Below are positions 54,091 through 64,000 of a DNA stretch of 64,000 nt, piece by piece (positions within the stretch are counted from its first letter, which is position 1; the number at the start of each line of letters is the position of its first letter). This DNA comes from Rhypophila decipiens. Lineage: Eukaryota > Ascomycota > Sordariomycetes > Sordariales > Naviculisporaceae. The stretch covers positions 95,094 to 159,093 of the forward strand of contig MU858134.1 in assembly GCA_033297075.1 (NCBI GenBank). The letters are read 5' to 3'. The notes under the pieces are model-generated. The model saw nothing but the letters and a program-made list of their open reading frames with translations. It did no database searches and had not been told where the DNA came from. A program made the translations under genes and the position numbers.

Positions 54091-57000
54091 ATGACTCGGC
54101 CCTCTGGCACGAGTTTTGCTCAGTTCTTCCCAGCCGCGCCGCGGGCCGCCAAGGACAGAGCAACAGAGCGCGAGAGGGCAAAGATGAAAGCGCAGGAGTC
54201 ATCGACCACACAGATTGTTGACGCGAATGGCCTGCAAACTGCCTCACTACTCCCGAGCTCTCACCCATCGGACGACGGGTCCCTCCCTGCCCTCGCATCG
54301 AAATCCCATCCGAACGGTTCGCTCACTGATGCCGCAACTCATAATCACATTAATGAGACGGAATCGCTCATCGGAGACACCCTCCACACCGTCGGCTCGG
54401 CGAGCTCTCATGCCAGCTCGAGCTCTTCCGTCTTCAGCACCTCTACGCAACAAAACATCATGGCTGCCGTGAGAAATTCCAGCAGCCATCTCACACCACT
54501 CACTAACGTCGACTCGCCGTCCCCATATCCGCCCTCCTCGGCCCTCAAGGCGCAATCGACCACACCCCAACATGTCAACGGAATAAACGGGCACATGACG
54601 AACCCTCACGGCCATTCCCAAGATGACGCTGCAGAAGTGCCCGAGAAAGGCGTAATATGCAGGTTTGATCCCACAGACAAGAAGAGGGCAAAGCCCATAT
54701 ACAAGGAGTTTGGATTGGTATGTAAACCCGATAATACATCTCGATATGGGGAGGGGTGTCATCTTTGTGAATCATATGGCTAATATTGAAAAATAGGACA
54801 ATAAAGATGACACCCCTCCTCCGGACCCTCGCCTCGCCCATGGCTGGTTGAATTACATCAACACCGACTACCACCTACCTCGTTCCCGGCTGCGTGACGC
54901 GCCCTATAACCTCAGACCGTATGCCTACGACCCAAAGACCTCTTGCGGCCCTCCACCTCCTTCGCAGATTGTCGTTCGAGGGTTCAATCCTTTGACACAA
55001 TGGGTTACACTGGCCGGTATCTTTGGTAGATATGGCCACATTGCGGAAAGCAGCAATAAGTTGCATCCAGAAACTGGTAGTTGCCTTGGGTTTGCTACTT
55101 TCCGCTACAAAGACACGCCCGCAGGTGCGCCTGGTTTCCCCAAGTTTGTCAGTGCGCATGAAGCGGCTGTGCAGGCAGTCCGTCGAGCACAGGGACCCAG
55201 ATTAGGCAAAGAAGGCCTCGAGAAGCTTCGCGTCGATTTTGACCCCGAGGGTCGCAGGAGCACCAGGATGATGGAGGAGGCTGTCAAGAAAAGCAGAGAA
55301 AACCTCCAGGGCCCGCCCATGGTACCGAGAATTCCCACAGGACCGCGGTCGAAGGATATCATACCAGGTCCTCCCCCAACTGCCCCGAAGGGACCCGCAG
55401 CGCACCGAGCGCTCGTCGCACCAGAACTGCCCAGGGTGCCGATCAAAGGTCGCAATAGTCTCATAGAGATGGAGCCCATCAGGAACGGTCTGAAAACGAC
55501 GCCATACATATTTATATCGGCGGATTTTGTGCCTGCCATGGGGCCTACCGTGCAGCACATGAAGAACCGGCTGAAGAGGTTTGATTTTGAGGATATTCGT
55601 TTGGACAAGACAGGATACCATCTCATCTTTTCTGACTCCTTGGACGGTCGTGAAGAAGCACTCCGCTGCTTCAAGGAGGTAAATGGTACGGCGCTGTTTA
55701 CTTACAATATGATTATGGTTCTTTTTCTCCAGGGCTCCCTCGGTCCACCTTGGAAGGCTCCAGTAGACACCACTGGACGTCGGCGCCGGAGTCGCAGCCG
55801 TGAGCGAAATCCTGTCGTCGAGCATCGGCCGCCAGTCATCGACTATCGGCAAAGAGAGGAACAACATAGGCAGCGAGAGGAACAAGAACGCCGGCGGCGT
55901 GAGGAAGAATTAGATTTGGAGGAGGAGAAGAAACAGCGCGCCAAGAACGTCGATCCAGTCACGATGGCGGTTGAAATTATTCGTCAGGAGATGGCGGAGC
56001 ACCTTATAAGGCAGATTCGCACCAAGATTGCGGCTCCCGCGCTTTTCGACTTTCTCGATCCCGATAAACATGCTTCTAAGCGGCGCAGGTTGAATATCGA
56101 TGCCCCGTCCAGTTTGCGGCTGCCTCCTATCGTTCTGGATGAATCCGAAGACAAGTCCCCTGTGGGTACTCCAAACTCGAGAGCAGACCCAATCGAGAGG
56201 CGCACCGGACGCCTGGATGTCTCATCAATTGGCCGGATCCGAAAAGCGAAGCCTGGTGTGCTGAACACACGCAAGCATGGATTCAATGATCCCTTTGCTC
56301 GCCCGTCCCAGCAGCGCGCAAATAAGCAGCGCAATGCGATCCGTCCTCTTCATTACCACTTGAGTGACAGCCAGGACTCTGAAGATGAAACTGAAACTAG
56401 GGACTCCGTCGCGAGGGATACCGAAGAGCCAGAATCCCGACCACGGAGTCGCATGAGCTCGGAGGATGATCGTGTCAAGGAAGACTATGGTTCCTGGGAT
56501 CCAGTCGAGGATGATTCGGTGACGGAAGCTAGCTTTGCCTTGAATGACGGTTCAGGACTTGGCAAAAAGAGGAAGCTGGATTTACCACTTCAGAAAGCCG
56601 TCAAGCGGCAGAAGAAGAGTGACGAGGAGCTCTTTGGGGTATCTATTGACCGCATCGAAATTCCGCCCAGAGATGCGTCCCCAGAAGATGTCGTTCTTCC
56701 AGACGCCGACGCCGACGCTGGCGAAGGAAAGGACACGGACAGCTCCCGAGTCACTACTCCTGCGCCCCAGTCAGGGGACCTGGAGGCGAAAAAGAAGTCA
56801 ACAAAAACGAAAAAGAAGTCAAAGAAGCAACTGTTTGAGGAACGAGAGGCTCTCAAGCGTGCACAGGAAGCTGGACTGGAAAAGCCGGCCCCTGAATCCG
56901 AAGTTGCCCCTGACATCCAGAATACCCCGGACGTTGAACCTGAACCGATAGCCGAGACACTGCCTAAAGAACCTCTGGAGGACGAAGTTCCAGAGGTTGT

Positions 57001-58095
57001 CAAACCGGATTTGGACGAGAATCTGTACCCGACAGCAAAGGCATCCGCCCTTGAGCTACCCTCGGATTTCCAGCTTGACATTGCTAGCTTCAAATCTCTG
57101 CCAATTCGACCCAATGACTATCCCGACTTCGACAAAGTACGGAGGCGGTTCGACACACATAGGTTCAAGAACCCCGAGCTGTGGTTATGGAAACGGGATC
57201 GTATTCGGCAGCTCAATTCTGCAGACGGTACTGCAGATCGACCTGTTGCGATTGAGGGCTACTGGGTCGGTAATCCTACAGGCTGTGCCAGGACCGAGGG
57301 TGTGAAAAAGATACTCAACTCGGAGAAGTCCAAGTACCTCCCTCATCATATCAAGGTCAAGAAGGCCAGGGAGGCGGCGCAGGCCAATTCCGGGAAGAAT
57401 GGCAAAGAGGCGGCAGCCGCAGCGGCTCTGGAGGCTGGCCGACTTGCCAACGAAAGAGTGGTGGCGAAGGGCAACTCGCGTGCCAATCGTGTCAACAACC
57501 GTCGCTATGTGGCCGACCTCAATGACCAGAGAAGGACGCTTGGCCAGGACTCGGATGTGCTCCGCTTCAACCAGCTTAAGAAGCGGAAGAAGCCGGTCAA
57601 GTTCGCTCGGTCAGCTATTCACAACTGGGGCCTGTATGCCATGGAGAATATCCCCAAGGACGACATGATTATTGAGTATGTCGGTGAGGAAGTTCGCCAG
57701 CAGATTGCCGATCTCCGCGAGAGGCGGTATTTGAAGAGCGGCATCGGGAGCAGTTATCTGTTCCGTATCGATGACAATACTGTTATTGATGCGACCAAGA
57801 AGGGCGGTATTGCGAGGTTTATCAACCATAGCTGCATGCCCAACTGCACGGCCAAGATCATCAAGGTGGAAGGAAGCAAGCGTATTGTCATTTATGCTCT
57901 ACGGGATATTGGAATGGGTAAGCTTCACTCTTTTTTTCTCCACTTATGCTTGCTGTCAACAATAACGTACTAACAAAACACGCCATTACAGACGAGGAGT
58001 TGACATACGACTACAAATTCGAGCGTGAAATTGGGAGTCTGGACCGTATACCGTGCTTGTGCGGTACGGCTGCTTGCAAGGGGTTCCTCAACTAA
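54091..58095 (+). CDS. SET1: SET1 histone H3-lysine-4 methyltransferase (COMPASS catalytic subunit)
   Basis: Exons 54091-54717, 54797-57917 and 57992-58095 encode 1283 aa. The open frame extends 14 codons upstream to an ATG at 54049, but 54091 is the family-like start. Order of domains: Ser-rich N terminus; RRM-type region from about 264 ([23 protein letters not shown]) and a second RRM-like part ([17 protein letters not shown]); basic linker with [15 protein letters not shown] near 950 ([20 protein letters not shown]). The SET domain runs from about 1143: [42 protein letters not shown] and LTYDYKFE. Post-SET Cys [13 protein letters not shown] end the protein. Cofactor and catalytic residues (NHSC, the Tyr of YDYKF) are intact. 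It mono-, di- and trimethylates H3K4 at active genes. The segment around 55679-55732 may be an extra 54-nt intron. Confidence 0.96.
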
Positions 58096-59251
58096 ACCCT
58101 CTCTGCGGTCTTGCATTATGGTCAAAGGTCCCTACTACATAGTAGACTCTGGATTAGGGAAACCCAGCTGGTAAAGGGGAATGAATCAGAGGATTGGGTT
58201 GGTCGGGCATTGGAGGAAATACCACAGCGGATGATTGATATTTTTGGGAAATGTTTATTGTAATATGTTACTTCTGGTATCATACCCCGAGGGCAGTGCC
58301 AGTCGGCTACTAGGATTAATGAATCGATGAATTCATTCATTCTACTCCGCTAGTCGGGTATTTATCTGATCCTCTTCTCCTCTACTCTCTTTTTATAGAT
58401 GACAATGACAATATGGATCGTCTTGTCTACTTTCTATATATCGGGCACCTATGTTGGGAGTTTGTTGATTTGGCATCTATGGGAAAAGCGGTGAATCGGC
58501 TGGCTTGGTTTCGGTTTGGCCTTAGAGATAGGATGCGGAGTGTTGGTTAATTTTACTTCTTTCTGTTGGTATTAGGTTTGCTTTTTCTTCTTTTGCGGTG
58601 GGAGCATTTACAACTGAAGCGAATGGATCATTATTCTCGTATTGTAATTCACTTTTATTCATCTAGCTTCGGTATGATCGTTTGCTTCATTCTTCAGCCG
58701 TCTTCAGCCGCGGGTTTTTATTTCATTCTTTTTGCAATCTCATCAATCCAAGGTATCTTTTTCACCTGCCACCTGGGTACTTGGCTGGACATTCCTCTCA
58801 ACTTATCTTTCCGTCTTGTTGGGTCACCAAGTCTCGTATCCTGTTTGGCTGTTCATGCTGTACAGTATCTATATCCTATCGTTATTACCGTTTCTTTCTT
58901 TCTTGCGGATATACCTGTGTTGATATTGAGGCTGGTAAAAGCTTGATATGGCCCACCGCTGGCACCCACGCATCAGTATCAGTTCCAAGATGTCCACGGT
59001 CGTCCTCCCACGGTTTCTGCCTGAACCATAAAATCCATCCTCCAAACTAGGCAAGTCGGTCACAAGGTAGGGCATATATTATTTGTCGCAGTTTATATCC
59101 AACACAAATCTATCTAGGTATATATCCAGCCAAATTTATAATACAAAGAAGAAGGCCTGGACCAGCTATACTGGCTGCTAATACTACTACACAGCTGGTA
59201 TCATCCCCCCATCATCAAACCACCACCACGTCGACCATAAAATCCGTCCAT
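58096..59251. other. intergenic region between convergent SET1 and mitochondrial S18
   Basis: These 1.2 kb contain no supported gene; the open frames at 58.5-59.1 kb are short and hydrophobic because of T-rich sequence. The flanks hold the 3' UTRs. Confidence 0.4.
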
Positions 59252-60146
59252 CTAACCCAGGAACGAAGTGGAAGTGGCGGCGGGGGCGGCGTTCCTCTTA
59301 TCCTTTGGCACAACAGCCAGCGGTAGACCCCTGCCCCTGCTCTTAATCTTGAGCAGCTCGGGGTGAAAGTGAACACTAGGATGGATACCCAAGCCAATGG
59401 CCCGTCTGATCGTCTTTGCCATTTTGCGCTGGTTGACTGGGCTGAGGCCAGTCTTGCTGGAGTGGAGGATTCGGCCGTACGAGGTCATGTGCTCGGAAAT
59501 AAACGTAAAATTCTATCATTGTCGTTAGTTGTATTTTTATCGGGCGCGAGGCATGTGTGTCGCAAACCTACCCTGTAGTTATCCAGTGGGTTGATACCCA
59601 ACTGTGCGATCTTGTCCTGCTCGACCTTGGAAGGATTGAAAGAGGTCGACCACTTCTTCGCCTCGCCGACTCCGAGATCGCGCGGCGCGTATATCGAGCC
59701 CTCGGTCCAGAACCGGGGCATCATCTTAAGGTAACTATCCGTCGTCGACTGGGCCTCCAGGTCCGCCAGCGCGTTGGCTGCTTTGTTCGCTCCTGCGCCG
59801 GTGGAGCGGCGCTGGTTGCTGTCGGCGAGCATTTGACGGAGGACCTGGTTGGGTGGGGCTGTCGTGTTGTCGCCTGCGCCGAGGTCCTTTAGTTGTGAAG
59901 ATGCATTGGGAGCTGACCGGACTTGTCTCACTAGAAATCGAGGGACGAGGGTGCTGTTAGTTTCTGGGACTCTCATGCTTGCTTGTTCGAGACTTTGGAA
60001 TGCGCAGTCAGGAGCCGAGGGAACTGCTTACAGCCTGCTTCTTTTGAAGATGTCGTCGAGATATTCTGCTGTGGTTGTTGTCGCGACTGAGCAAGGCTGG
60101 AGCGGCATTGGCGCAATGCCTTGGGAAGGAATTGTCGAGTCGACAT
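59252..60146 (-). CDS. RSM18: mitochondrial small-subunit ribosomal protein bS18m (RSM18)
   Basis: Exons (minus) 60032-60146, 59572-59930 and 59252-59512 encode 244 aa. The first exon (MSTRQFLPKALRQCRSSLAQSR) is basic and amphipathic, a mitochondrial targeting signal. The S18 core lies in the last exon and the end of the second: QDKIAQLGINPLDNYR joins NFTFISEHMTSYGRILHSSKTGLSPVNQRKMAKTIRRA split over two lines of the fold, then ARAIGLGIHPSVHFHPELL. The SPVNQRK..K.I.RA signature is diagnostic of S18. It belongs to the platform of the mitoribosome small subunit next to bS6m. The introns have CTAAC branch sites. The acceptor at 59931-59932 was chosen because the nearer one gives a stop. Confidence 0.9.
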
Positions 60147-60524
60147 GATGGCTGTTACCGCCCCTGTCCGCCAAATAACCCCTCCTCGAAAAAAAAGATG
60201 TGTGGGGTGATGTTGGAATCCTGTCGCCGGCGTGGTCGTGCCCTCGAATGTGTCTCTGGGGATCGCTATGTGAACTTGCTGGAAGTTCCTGATGGTCGCG
60301 AGTTCTCGAATGGAACTTTGGACGATGCTGGAATGGGCAGTTTTGATTGGCTGTGGTCCCTAGCTGCAAGGGCTGGCCTGTGCAAAACTATTTCTTGGCA
60401 CCTGTCAAGCCAGGCCTGGATTCAACCTTCAGTGGGTGACTCGACCAATTTCACCCACCACAGTCATGAGACGATCAATAGAGCAACTCGCAAAAGGAAA
60501 TTCAGGGAAAATTCACCTACGACC
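60147..60524. promoter_or_regulatory. shared divergent promoter of RSM18 and the METTL25-like gene
   Basis: The 378 bp separate the two proposed starts. The METTL25-like frame is open upstream through this whole stretch, so its start could lie further left; the sequence there shows no family resemblance. Confidence 0.35.
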
Positions 60525-62327
60525 ATGAGCGAGTTCACAACACGGCCAAAAAGGCCATTACCGTATTCGGAAGAATTCTCATGCCCAGACGAGTACGTTG
60601 AGAGTCTGGTGCAATTCGCTGCCAATTCTGAGATTTTTCAGTTTCTCTGTGGAGGAGTCCATATTCTCGATTTCTTCACCAGCGACCCGGGCATTTTTGT
60701 CACGGGAGTTCCCTCGGAATGGCAGCCATTCCTACTCGCATGCGAGCCCATGGCTCTTCTCGATCTTCTCATGCGAGACGATCTTGGCTCGTTGTCGGCC
60801 CAGACCGGCCCGGGGAGCCCCCCTGAGTCACTGCTTCAGTATGTCAAGGACATCAGAAGACTCTCTCTGCAGCGTTCCTTCCAGCCCAGCAAACCAAAGC
60901 TCCCTGTCCTCCCAAGATCCGTGGCGTTAGGCATGAAGACCAAAAAGGTACACGAAGTCACCCACTTCGCTGGGTACATTGACAGGCTCTCTGAGGATAT
61001 ATCTTATGTGTCTGGCAAAAGTTTGACTCACTTTGTAGATTTTGGGAGCGGGCAGAACTATCTCGGCCGCACATTGGCCAGCCCGCCGTACAACAAACAC
61101 ATAGTGGCTGTTGAAAGCAAAGAAGCCAACATGGCGGGCGCCAAGGATCTCGACATTCTGTCTGGGCTTGCAGACAGGGAGAAGCGTGTTCGCAACAAGA
61201 AGCTCTATCAGCGCATCATTGAGCAGCTTGATCCGTCGCAGCACAACGACGAAGAAGCCTTGAAACGGGCAGCAAAAGAACTGGGAGTCTCAGACGAGGA
61301 TATCGGCACTATCGACCTGAGGTCCAGGAAGGAACTTCAAGCCATCTACACGGCCGAGGAAGGAAAGGGGTTCGTCGAGTATGTCGTGGGGCGTCTCGAG
61401 CATGCCGACTTGACTGGTGTGATTTCTCAGCTGCGAGGATACGAAACAGGAGTTGATCAAACCGCAGATGACTTGCGAATGATGGCGGTATCCATCCACT
61501 CCTGCGGAAACCTCTCACACTACGGCATCAGGTCCATGATTCTCAACCCTTGTATCAAGGCCGTTGCGATAGTAGGTTGCTGCTACAATCTCCTGACCGA
61601 AAAACTGGGACCCCCCTCATATAAACCACCATATAATCGACCAACCCTGCAGCCCATAAACGCCAGGGTAGCAAGGGAATCAGAGCGGCGAGATCCCCAA
61701 GGCTTCCCAATGAGCAATTTCCTCTCGACATACAACAACGACGGGGTCCGATTCAACATCACCGCCCGGATGATGGCCTGCCAGGCGCCGCAGAACTGGA
61801 CCGCCCAAGAAAGCGACGGCTTCTTCACCCGCCACTTTTACCGCGCCGTGCTCCAAAAGATCTTCCTCGATAAGGGCGTCATTACGAGAGTATATCACAC
61901 AAAGCAATCAGCCGATAACGAAGAATCCCAGAGCCCCTACAACTCAAGCACCAACCCCGTCATCATTGGGTCCCTCCGGAAGCAATGCTACACCTCCTTC
62001 AAAGCCTACGTCCAAGGGGCGATAACGAAATTGACAACCAACGCAGAATTCAGCCAATACAGCGACATCATCAAAGAAAAACTGGCGGGTATCACAGACG
62101 AGGAGATTGCCAAGTACGAGGAGGAATACCGACACCGGAGGAGGGAGCTCAGCGCGACATGGAGCTTGATGGCCTTTAGCGCCTGTGTGGTTGAGTCCCT
62201 CATTGTGACAGATCGCTGGTTGTTTCTGAGGGAACACGCCGATATCGTCCGTGACTGCTGGGTAGAATCGGTTTTTGATTATAAAGAGAGCCCGAGGAAT
62301 CTGGTTGTCGTTGGCATCAAGAGATAA
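60525..62327 (+). CDS. METTL25/RRNAD1-type S-adenosylmethionine methyltransferase
   Basis: A single exon of 600 aa starts from ATG 60525 (gaccATGa). The family features are: KTKKVHEVTHFAGYIDRL, then the SAM-binding motif I LTHFVDFGSGQNYLGRTLA near residue 175, VAVESKEANMAGAKD (motif II acid), a helical insert, and VSIHSCGNLSHYG with VGCCYNLLTEK. This is the Methyltransf_32 family that contains human METTL25 and METTL25B/RRNAD1. The substrate of the fungal protein is not established; the name RRNAD1 reflects remote similarity to rRNA dimethyltransferases. The C-terminal part has RHRRRELSATWSLMAFSA. No targeting signal is apparent at the chosen start. It is divergent from the mitochondrial S18 gene, but this need not imply shared function. 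Confidence 0.9.
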   Translation: MSEFTTRPKRPLPYSEEFSCPDEYVESLVQFAANSEIFQFLCGGVHILDFFTSDPGIFVTGVPSEWQPFLLACEPMALLDLLMRDDLGSLSAQTGPGSPPESLLQYVKDIRRLSLQRSFQPSKPKLPVLPRSVALGMKTKKVHEVTHFAGYIDRLSEDISYVSGKSLTHFVDFGSGQNYLGRTLASPPYNKHIVAVESKEANMAGAKDLDILSGLADREKRVRNKKLYQRIIEQLDPSQHNDEEALKRAAKELGVSDEDIGTIDLRSRKELQAIYTAEEGKGFVEYVVGRLEHADLTGVISQLRGYETGVDQTADDLRMMAVSIHSCGNLSHYGIRSMILNPCIKAVAIVGCCYNLLTEKLGPPSYKPPYNRPTLQPINARVARESERRDPQGFPMSNFLSTYNNDGVRFNITARMMACQAPQNWTAQESDGFFTRHFYRAVLQKIFLDKGVITRVYHTKQSADNEESQSPYNSSTNPVIIGSLRKQCYTSFKAYVQGAITKLTTNAEFSQYSDIIKEKLAGITDEEIAKYEEEYRHRRRELSATWSLMAFSACVVESLIVTDRWLFLREHADIVRDCWVESVFDYKESPRNLVVVGIKR

Positions 62328-62978
62328 TGCAACCTGGACACTGCCTCAGGTAGACTTTCAGCAGTGGAGGGAGGGCAGGTAATTTGGATTACATGTGCAG
62401 ATAGATACCATTGATCAACATGCTGCTGCTGCAAGCAACATGGATCGGATGTCGCACTTTGGCTGACGGGACGGGATGCCAAGTACCAGCGCCATGCACA
62501 ATACCCTTTTTTGACCACCTCTGAATTCATGGGTATCGGCACATGGAAGATGCATATTTCTCTTCTTTAGGAAACTACTACCATGTCTACTCCTCTACAA
62601 CCCTCAGCTGAGGTAGTAAGATCTCATCCGCGCCTTTGGACGAGTGAGCTCGGCAGATGTACTCTATCGCAGAGTGCGACCACTATTCGAAGAGGCTGCA
62701 GGATATCTCCTCGATCGGAGTTTGGCGGTACACAACATGGCCATTCCACCGGCTTCGCAGTTTGGCCACATGTTCATACACTGAAAGGGACCACATGATA
62801 AGAGATAAGATGACTAGTTGCAAGGGTCTAAAGTAGCTTGCTAATACTATCTCATTCTGGTAATGAATTGCTGAGGAAGGGTGACGAACAGCTAGCTCCT
62901 TGCTCGTGCCTACAACTATGAAAGTCGAGAAGGTGTCTTGATCCTTTCAAGCGCGTGACGGAACCATACCTTAGGCAC
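62328..62978. other. intergenic region between convergent METTL25-like and uS8 genes
   Basis: No gene is supported in 651 bp; this is 3' UTR sequence for both neighbours. Confidence 0.45.
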
Positions 62979-63371
62979 CTAATAAAAGAACCCAATGATC
63001 TTTCCAGACACGTGCTTCCGACGCGCCTCTTCATGCGTCAGGACCCCAGCAGAGGTGGTCAGAACAACGTGCCCAAACTGACGAGCAGGAAGCAGCTTGA
63101 CAATCCACTTCTCCATCTCGGTCATCTTGATGTTGAACCGGGGATTGATAACGCCAGTCTTGTTCAGCCGGCCGTTGAGCTGAATGACGAGCTTCCCGCC
63201 ACGATGGTCATCGACTTCCTCGATCTCCCCCACGTAGCCGTTCTTCTGCATCAGTTCGACGAACTTGACGATGACCTTGGACGAAGGGCAGATCAGGACT
63301 TGGCGTTTGCCTGCCTTTTCGGCGTTGTTGATGTTCTTTAGAGCATCGTTCAAGACGCTTGTTCGGACCAT
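62979..63371 (-). CDS. RPS22: 40S ribosomal protein uS8 (RPS22/S15a)
   Basis: A single exon of 130 aa, exactly the family length. [19 protein letters not shown] opens the protein; the RNA-binding core [18 protein letters not shown] and the C-terminal block [18 protein letters not shown]...GKIIGFFY are complete. uS8 binds the central domain of 18S rRNA and is needed early in 40S assembly. No introns interrupt the coding part; an intron in the 5' UTR is possible, since a 120-bp duplicated segment lies just upstream (63443-63682). Confidence 0.96.
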   Translation of the reverse strand: MVRTSVLNDALKNINNAEKAGKRQVLICPSSKVIVKFVELMQKNGYVGEIEEVDDHRGGKLVIQLNGRLNKTGVINPRFNIKMTEMEKWIVKLLPARQFGHVVLTTSAGVLTHEEARRKHVSGKIIGFFY

Positions 63372-63442
63372 TTTGACGAGCTGGGCTGACGAGCGTCGAT
63401 TTGATGGTGCTGGTGATTGGTGATGTTGAAAGCGAGAGCGGT

Positions 63443-63682
63443 GAGAGCAGGTTCTTCAGGGACGTTCGAGACGTAGCCTGATAGGTACCTGCAAATTCAT
63501 CGGACCCAGCCCATGCTGAATGAATATCACAGCTTGAGATGCCGTTGACCTACCTTGTGAGAGGAAGCAGGTTCTTCAGGGACGTTGGAAACGTAGCCTG
63601 AAAGGTACCTGTGAGATCATCGCGATGCTCAGCTCATGCTGACTTCGCAGCTTGAAATGCCGTTAACCTACTTGGAGATCTG
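63443..63682. repeat. two-copy 120-bp tandem repeat upstream of uS8
   Basis: The segment starting GCAGGTTCTTCAGGGACGTT at 63447 recurs at 63567, a period of exactly 120 bp, with further shared blocks ACGTAGCCTGA.AGGTACCTG, CTCATGCTGA-like and GCAGCTTGA.ATGCCGTT.ACCTAC. The copies differ at scattered sites and by small indels. The array lies 70-310 bp upstream of the uS8 start and ends where AT-rich sequence begins. Confidence 0.8.
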
Positions 63683-63689
63683 TGCTTTG

Positions 63690-63907
63690 TTACAATTACC
63701 TCCTACTCTATAGGAGGCCCTAAAACTCTAGAATAGACTAAAACTCTAGAATACTTAGCAATGCAAAAAAGGTTTAACTACTAAAAAATATACTTATAAA
63801 TACTACTTTACCTCTAGTTAGTCTATACTAAATAACTATAAAGAATAATAAAATTACTAGTTTTTTATATATATTTTTTGTTTTTTATTATAAATTGTAA
63901 ATCTACT
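63690..63907. other. AT-rich tract, probably RIP-affected repeat remnant
   Basis: The stretch is strongly AT-rich and TA-rich, with repeated ACTCTAGAATA-type words (63724 and 63741). The sharp change in base composition is typical of DNA altered by repeat-induced point mutation in ascomycetes. No coding sequence is seen. Confidence 0.5.
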
Positions 63908-64000
63908 TGTCACGGCGAGCCGTGATAACACAAGCGATAGTGCCCTATTGAAACTGCTATATAACACACAATTCTAAGGCTGGCTTGCAGCTTAGAATTT
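63908..64000 (+). mobile_element. possible LTR start, cut by the window edge
   Basis: TGTCACGGCGAGCCGTGATAAC begins at 63908, right after the AT-rich tract; TGT starts and TGTCACG-type ends are common in fungal Gypsy LTRs. The base composition returns to normal here. Inside it, AATTCTAAG (63970-63978) and CTTAGAATT (63991-63999) form a 9-bp hairpin. Only 93 bp are visible, so neither the far end nor a primer-binding site can be checked. Confidence 0.3.

Noticed and set aside
60075..60524. N-terminal extension of the METTL25-like frame by 150 codons
   Set aside because: The extra part overlaps the first exon of the divergent RSM18 gene, shows no family similarity, and the ATG at 60525 has a good context.
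1..64000. CRISPR arrays, bacterial operons, rRNA genes
   Set aside because: No regularly spaced repeats, no Shine-Dalgarno-linked genes and no rRNA-like sequence are visible; the window is fungal nuclear DNA.

Overview
The window is nuclear DNA from a filamentous ascomycete (Pezizomycotina, most likely Sordariomycetes; the exact genus cannot be read from the sequence). Evidence for this: genes are broken by short introns of about 50-90 nt with GTRNGT donors and CTRAC branch points; proteins match fungal families (SET1, SSD1/GUL-1, GLE1, TLG1, GET4, BIG1, RDS1, NADP-glutamate dehydrogenase); two of the three tRNA genes carry introns; and there is an AT-rich, RIP-like patch at the right end. 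All splice junctions below were derived by hand from frame, donor/acceptor and branch sites.

Layout. 0.2-3.6 kb: a multi-exon ubiquitin-binding-family protein that seems to be fused to a C-terminal AMPK-type glycogen-binding domain. 4.2 kb: intron-containing tRNA-Gly. 5-11.1 kb: GET4, an unknown Gln/Ser-rich protein, and the catalytic subunit of DNA polymerase delta. 11.1-16.5 kb: gene-poor, with degenerate repeats, tRNA-Pro and an assembly gap inside a poly-G run. 16.5-21.2 kb: a 1434-residue cholesterol-oxidase-like GMC oxidoreductase fused to an alpha/beta hydrolase. 21.2-25.4 kb: a long empty stretch leading into NADP-glutamate dehydrogenase (25.4-26.9 kb). 27.6 kb: tRNA-Val. 28.8-29.8 kb: a secreted RDS1/ferritin-like protein. 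29.8-33.7 kb: no genes, but a 472-bp MITE-like element with terminal inverted repeats and a target-site duplication.

33.7-63.4 kb is a denser housekeeping block: SSD1-type RNA-binding protein, GLE1 mRNA export factor, TLG1-type Qc SNARE, ER cyclophilin B, TRM112, BIG1/VOA1-type V-ATPase accessory protein, RRP17/NOL12, tropomyosin, a securin candidate, SET1, mitochondrial ribosomal protein S18, a METTL25-type methyltransferase and ribosomal protein uS8 (RPS22). Head-to-head pairs sharing short promoter regions are TLG1/cyclophilin, BIG1/RRP17 and MRPS18/METTL25. The last 600 bp hold a 120-bp tandem duplication, an AT-rich tract and what may be the start of an LTR.

The genes do not form one pathway. 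Themes are secretory-pathway function (GET4, TLG1, cyclophilin B, BIG1), RNA and ribosome biology (SSD1, GLE1, TRM112, RRP17, uS8, MRPS18) and genome maintenance or mitosis (POL3, SET1, securin candidate). The most interesting items are the UBA-plus-glycogen-binding fusion whose only stop lies in a 63-nt intron, a possible alternative last exon giving the ER cyclophilin a membrane anchor, the GMC-hydrolase fusion with a Cys at its nucleophile elbow, an SSD1 protein lacking RNase II catalytic aspartates, and a divergent securin candidate recognised by its D-box.
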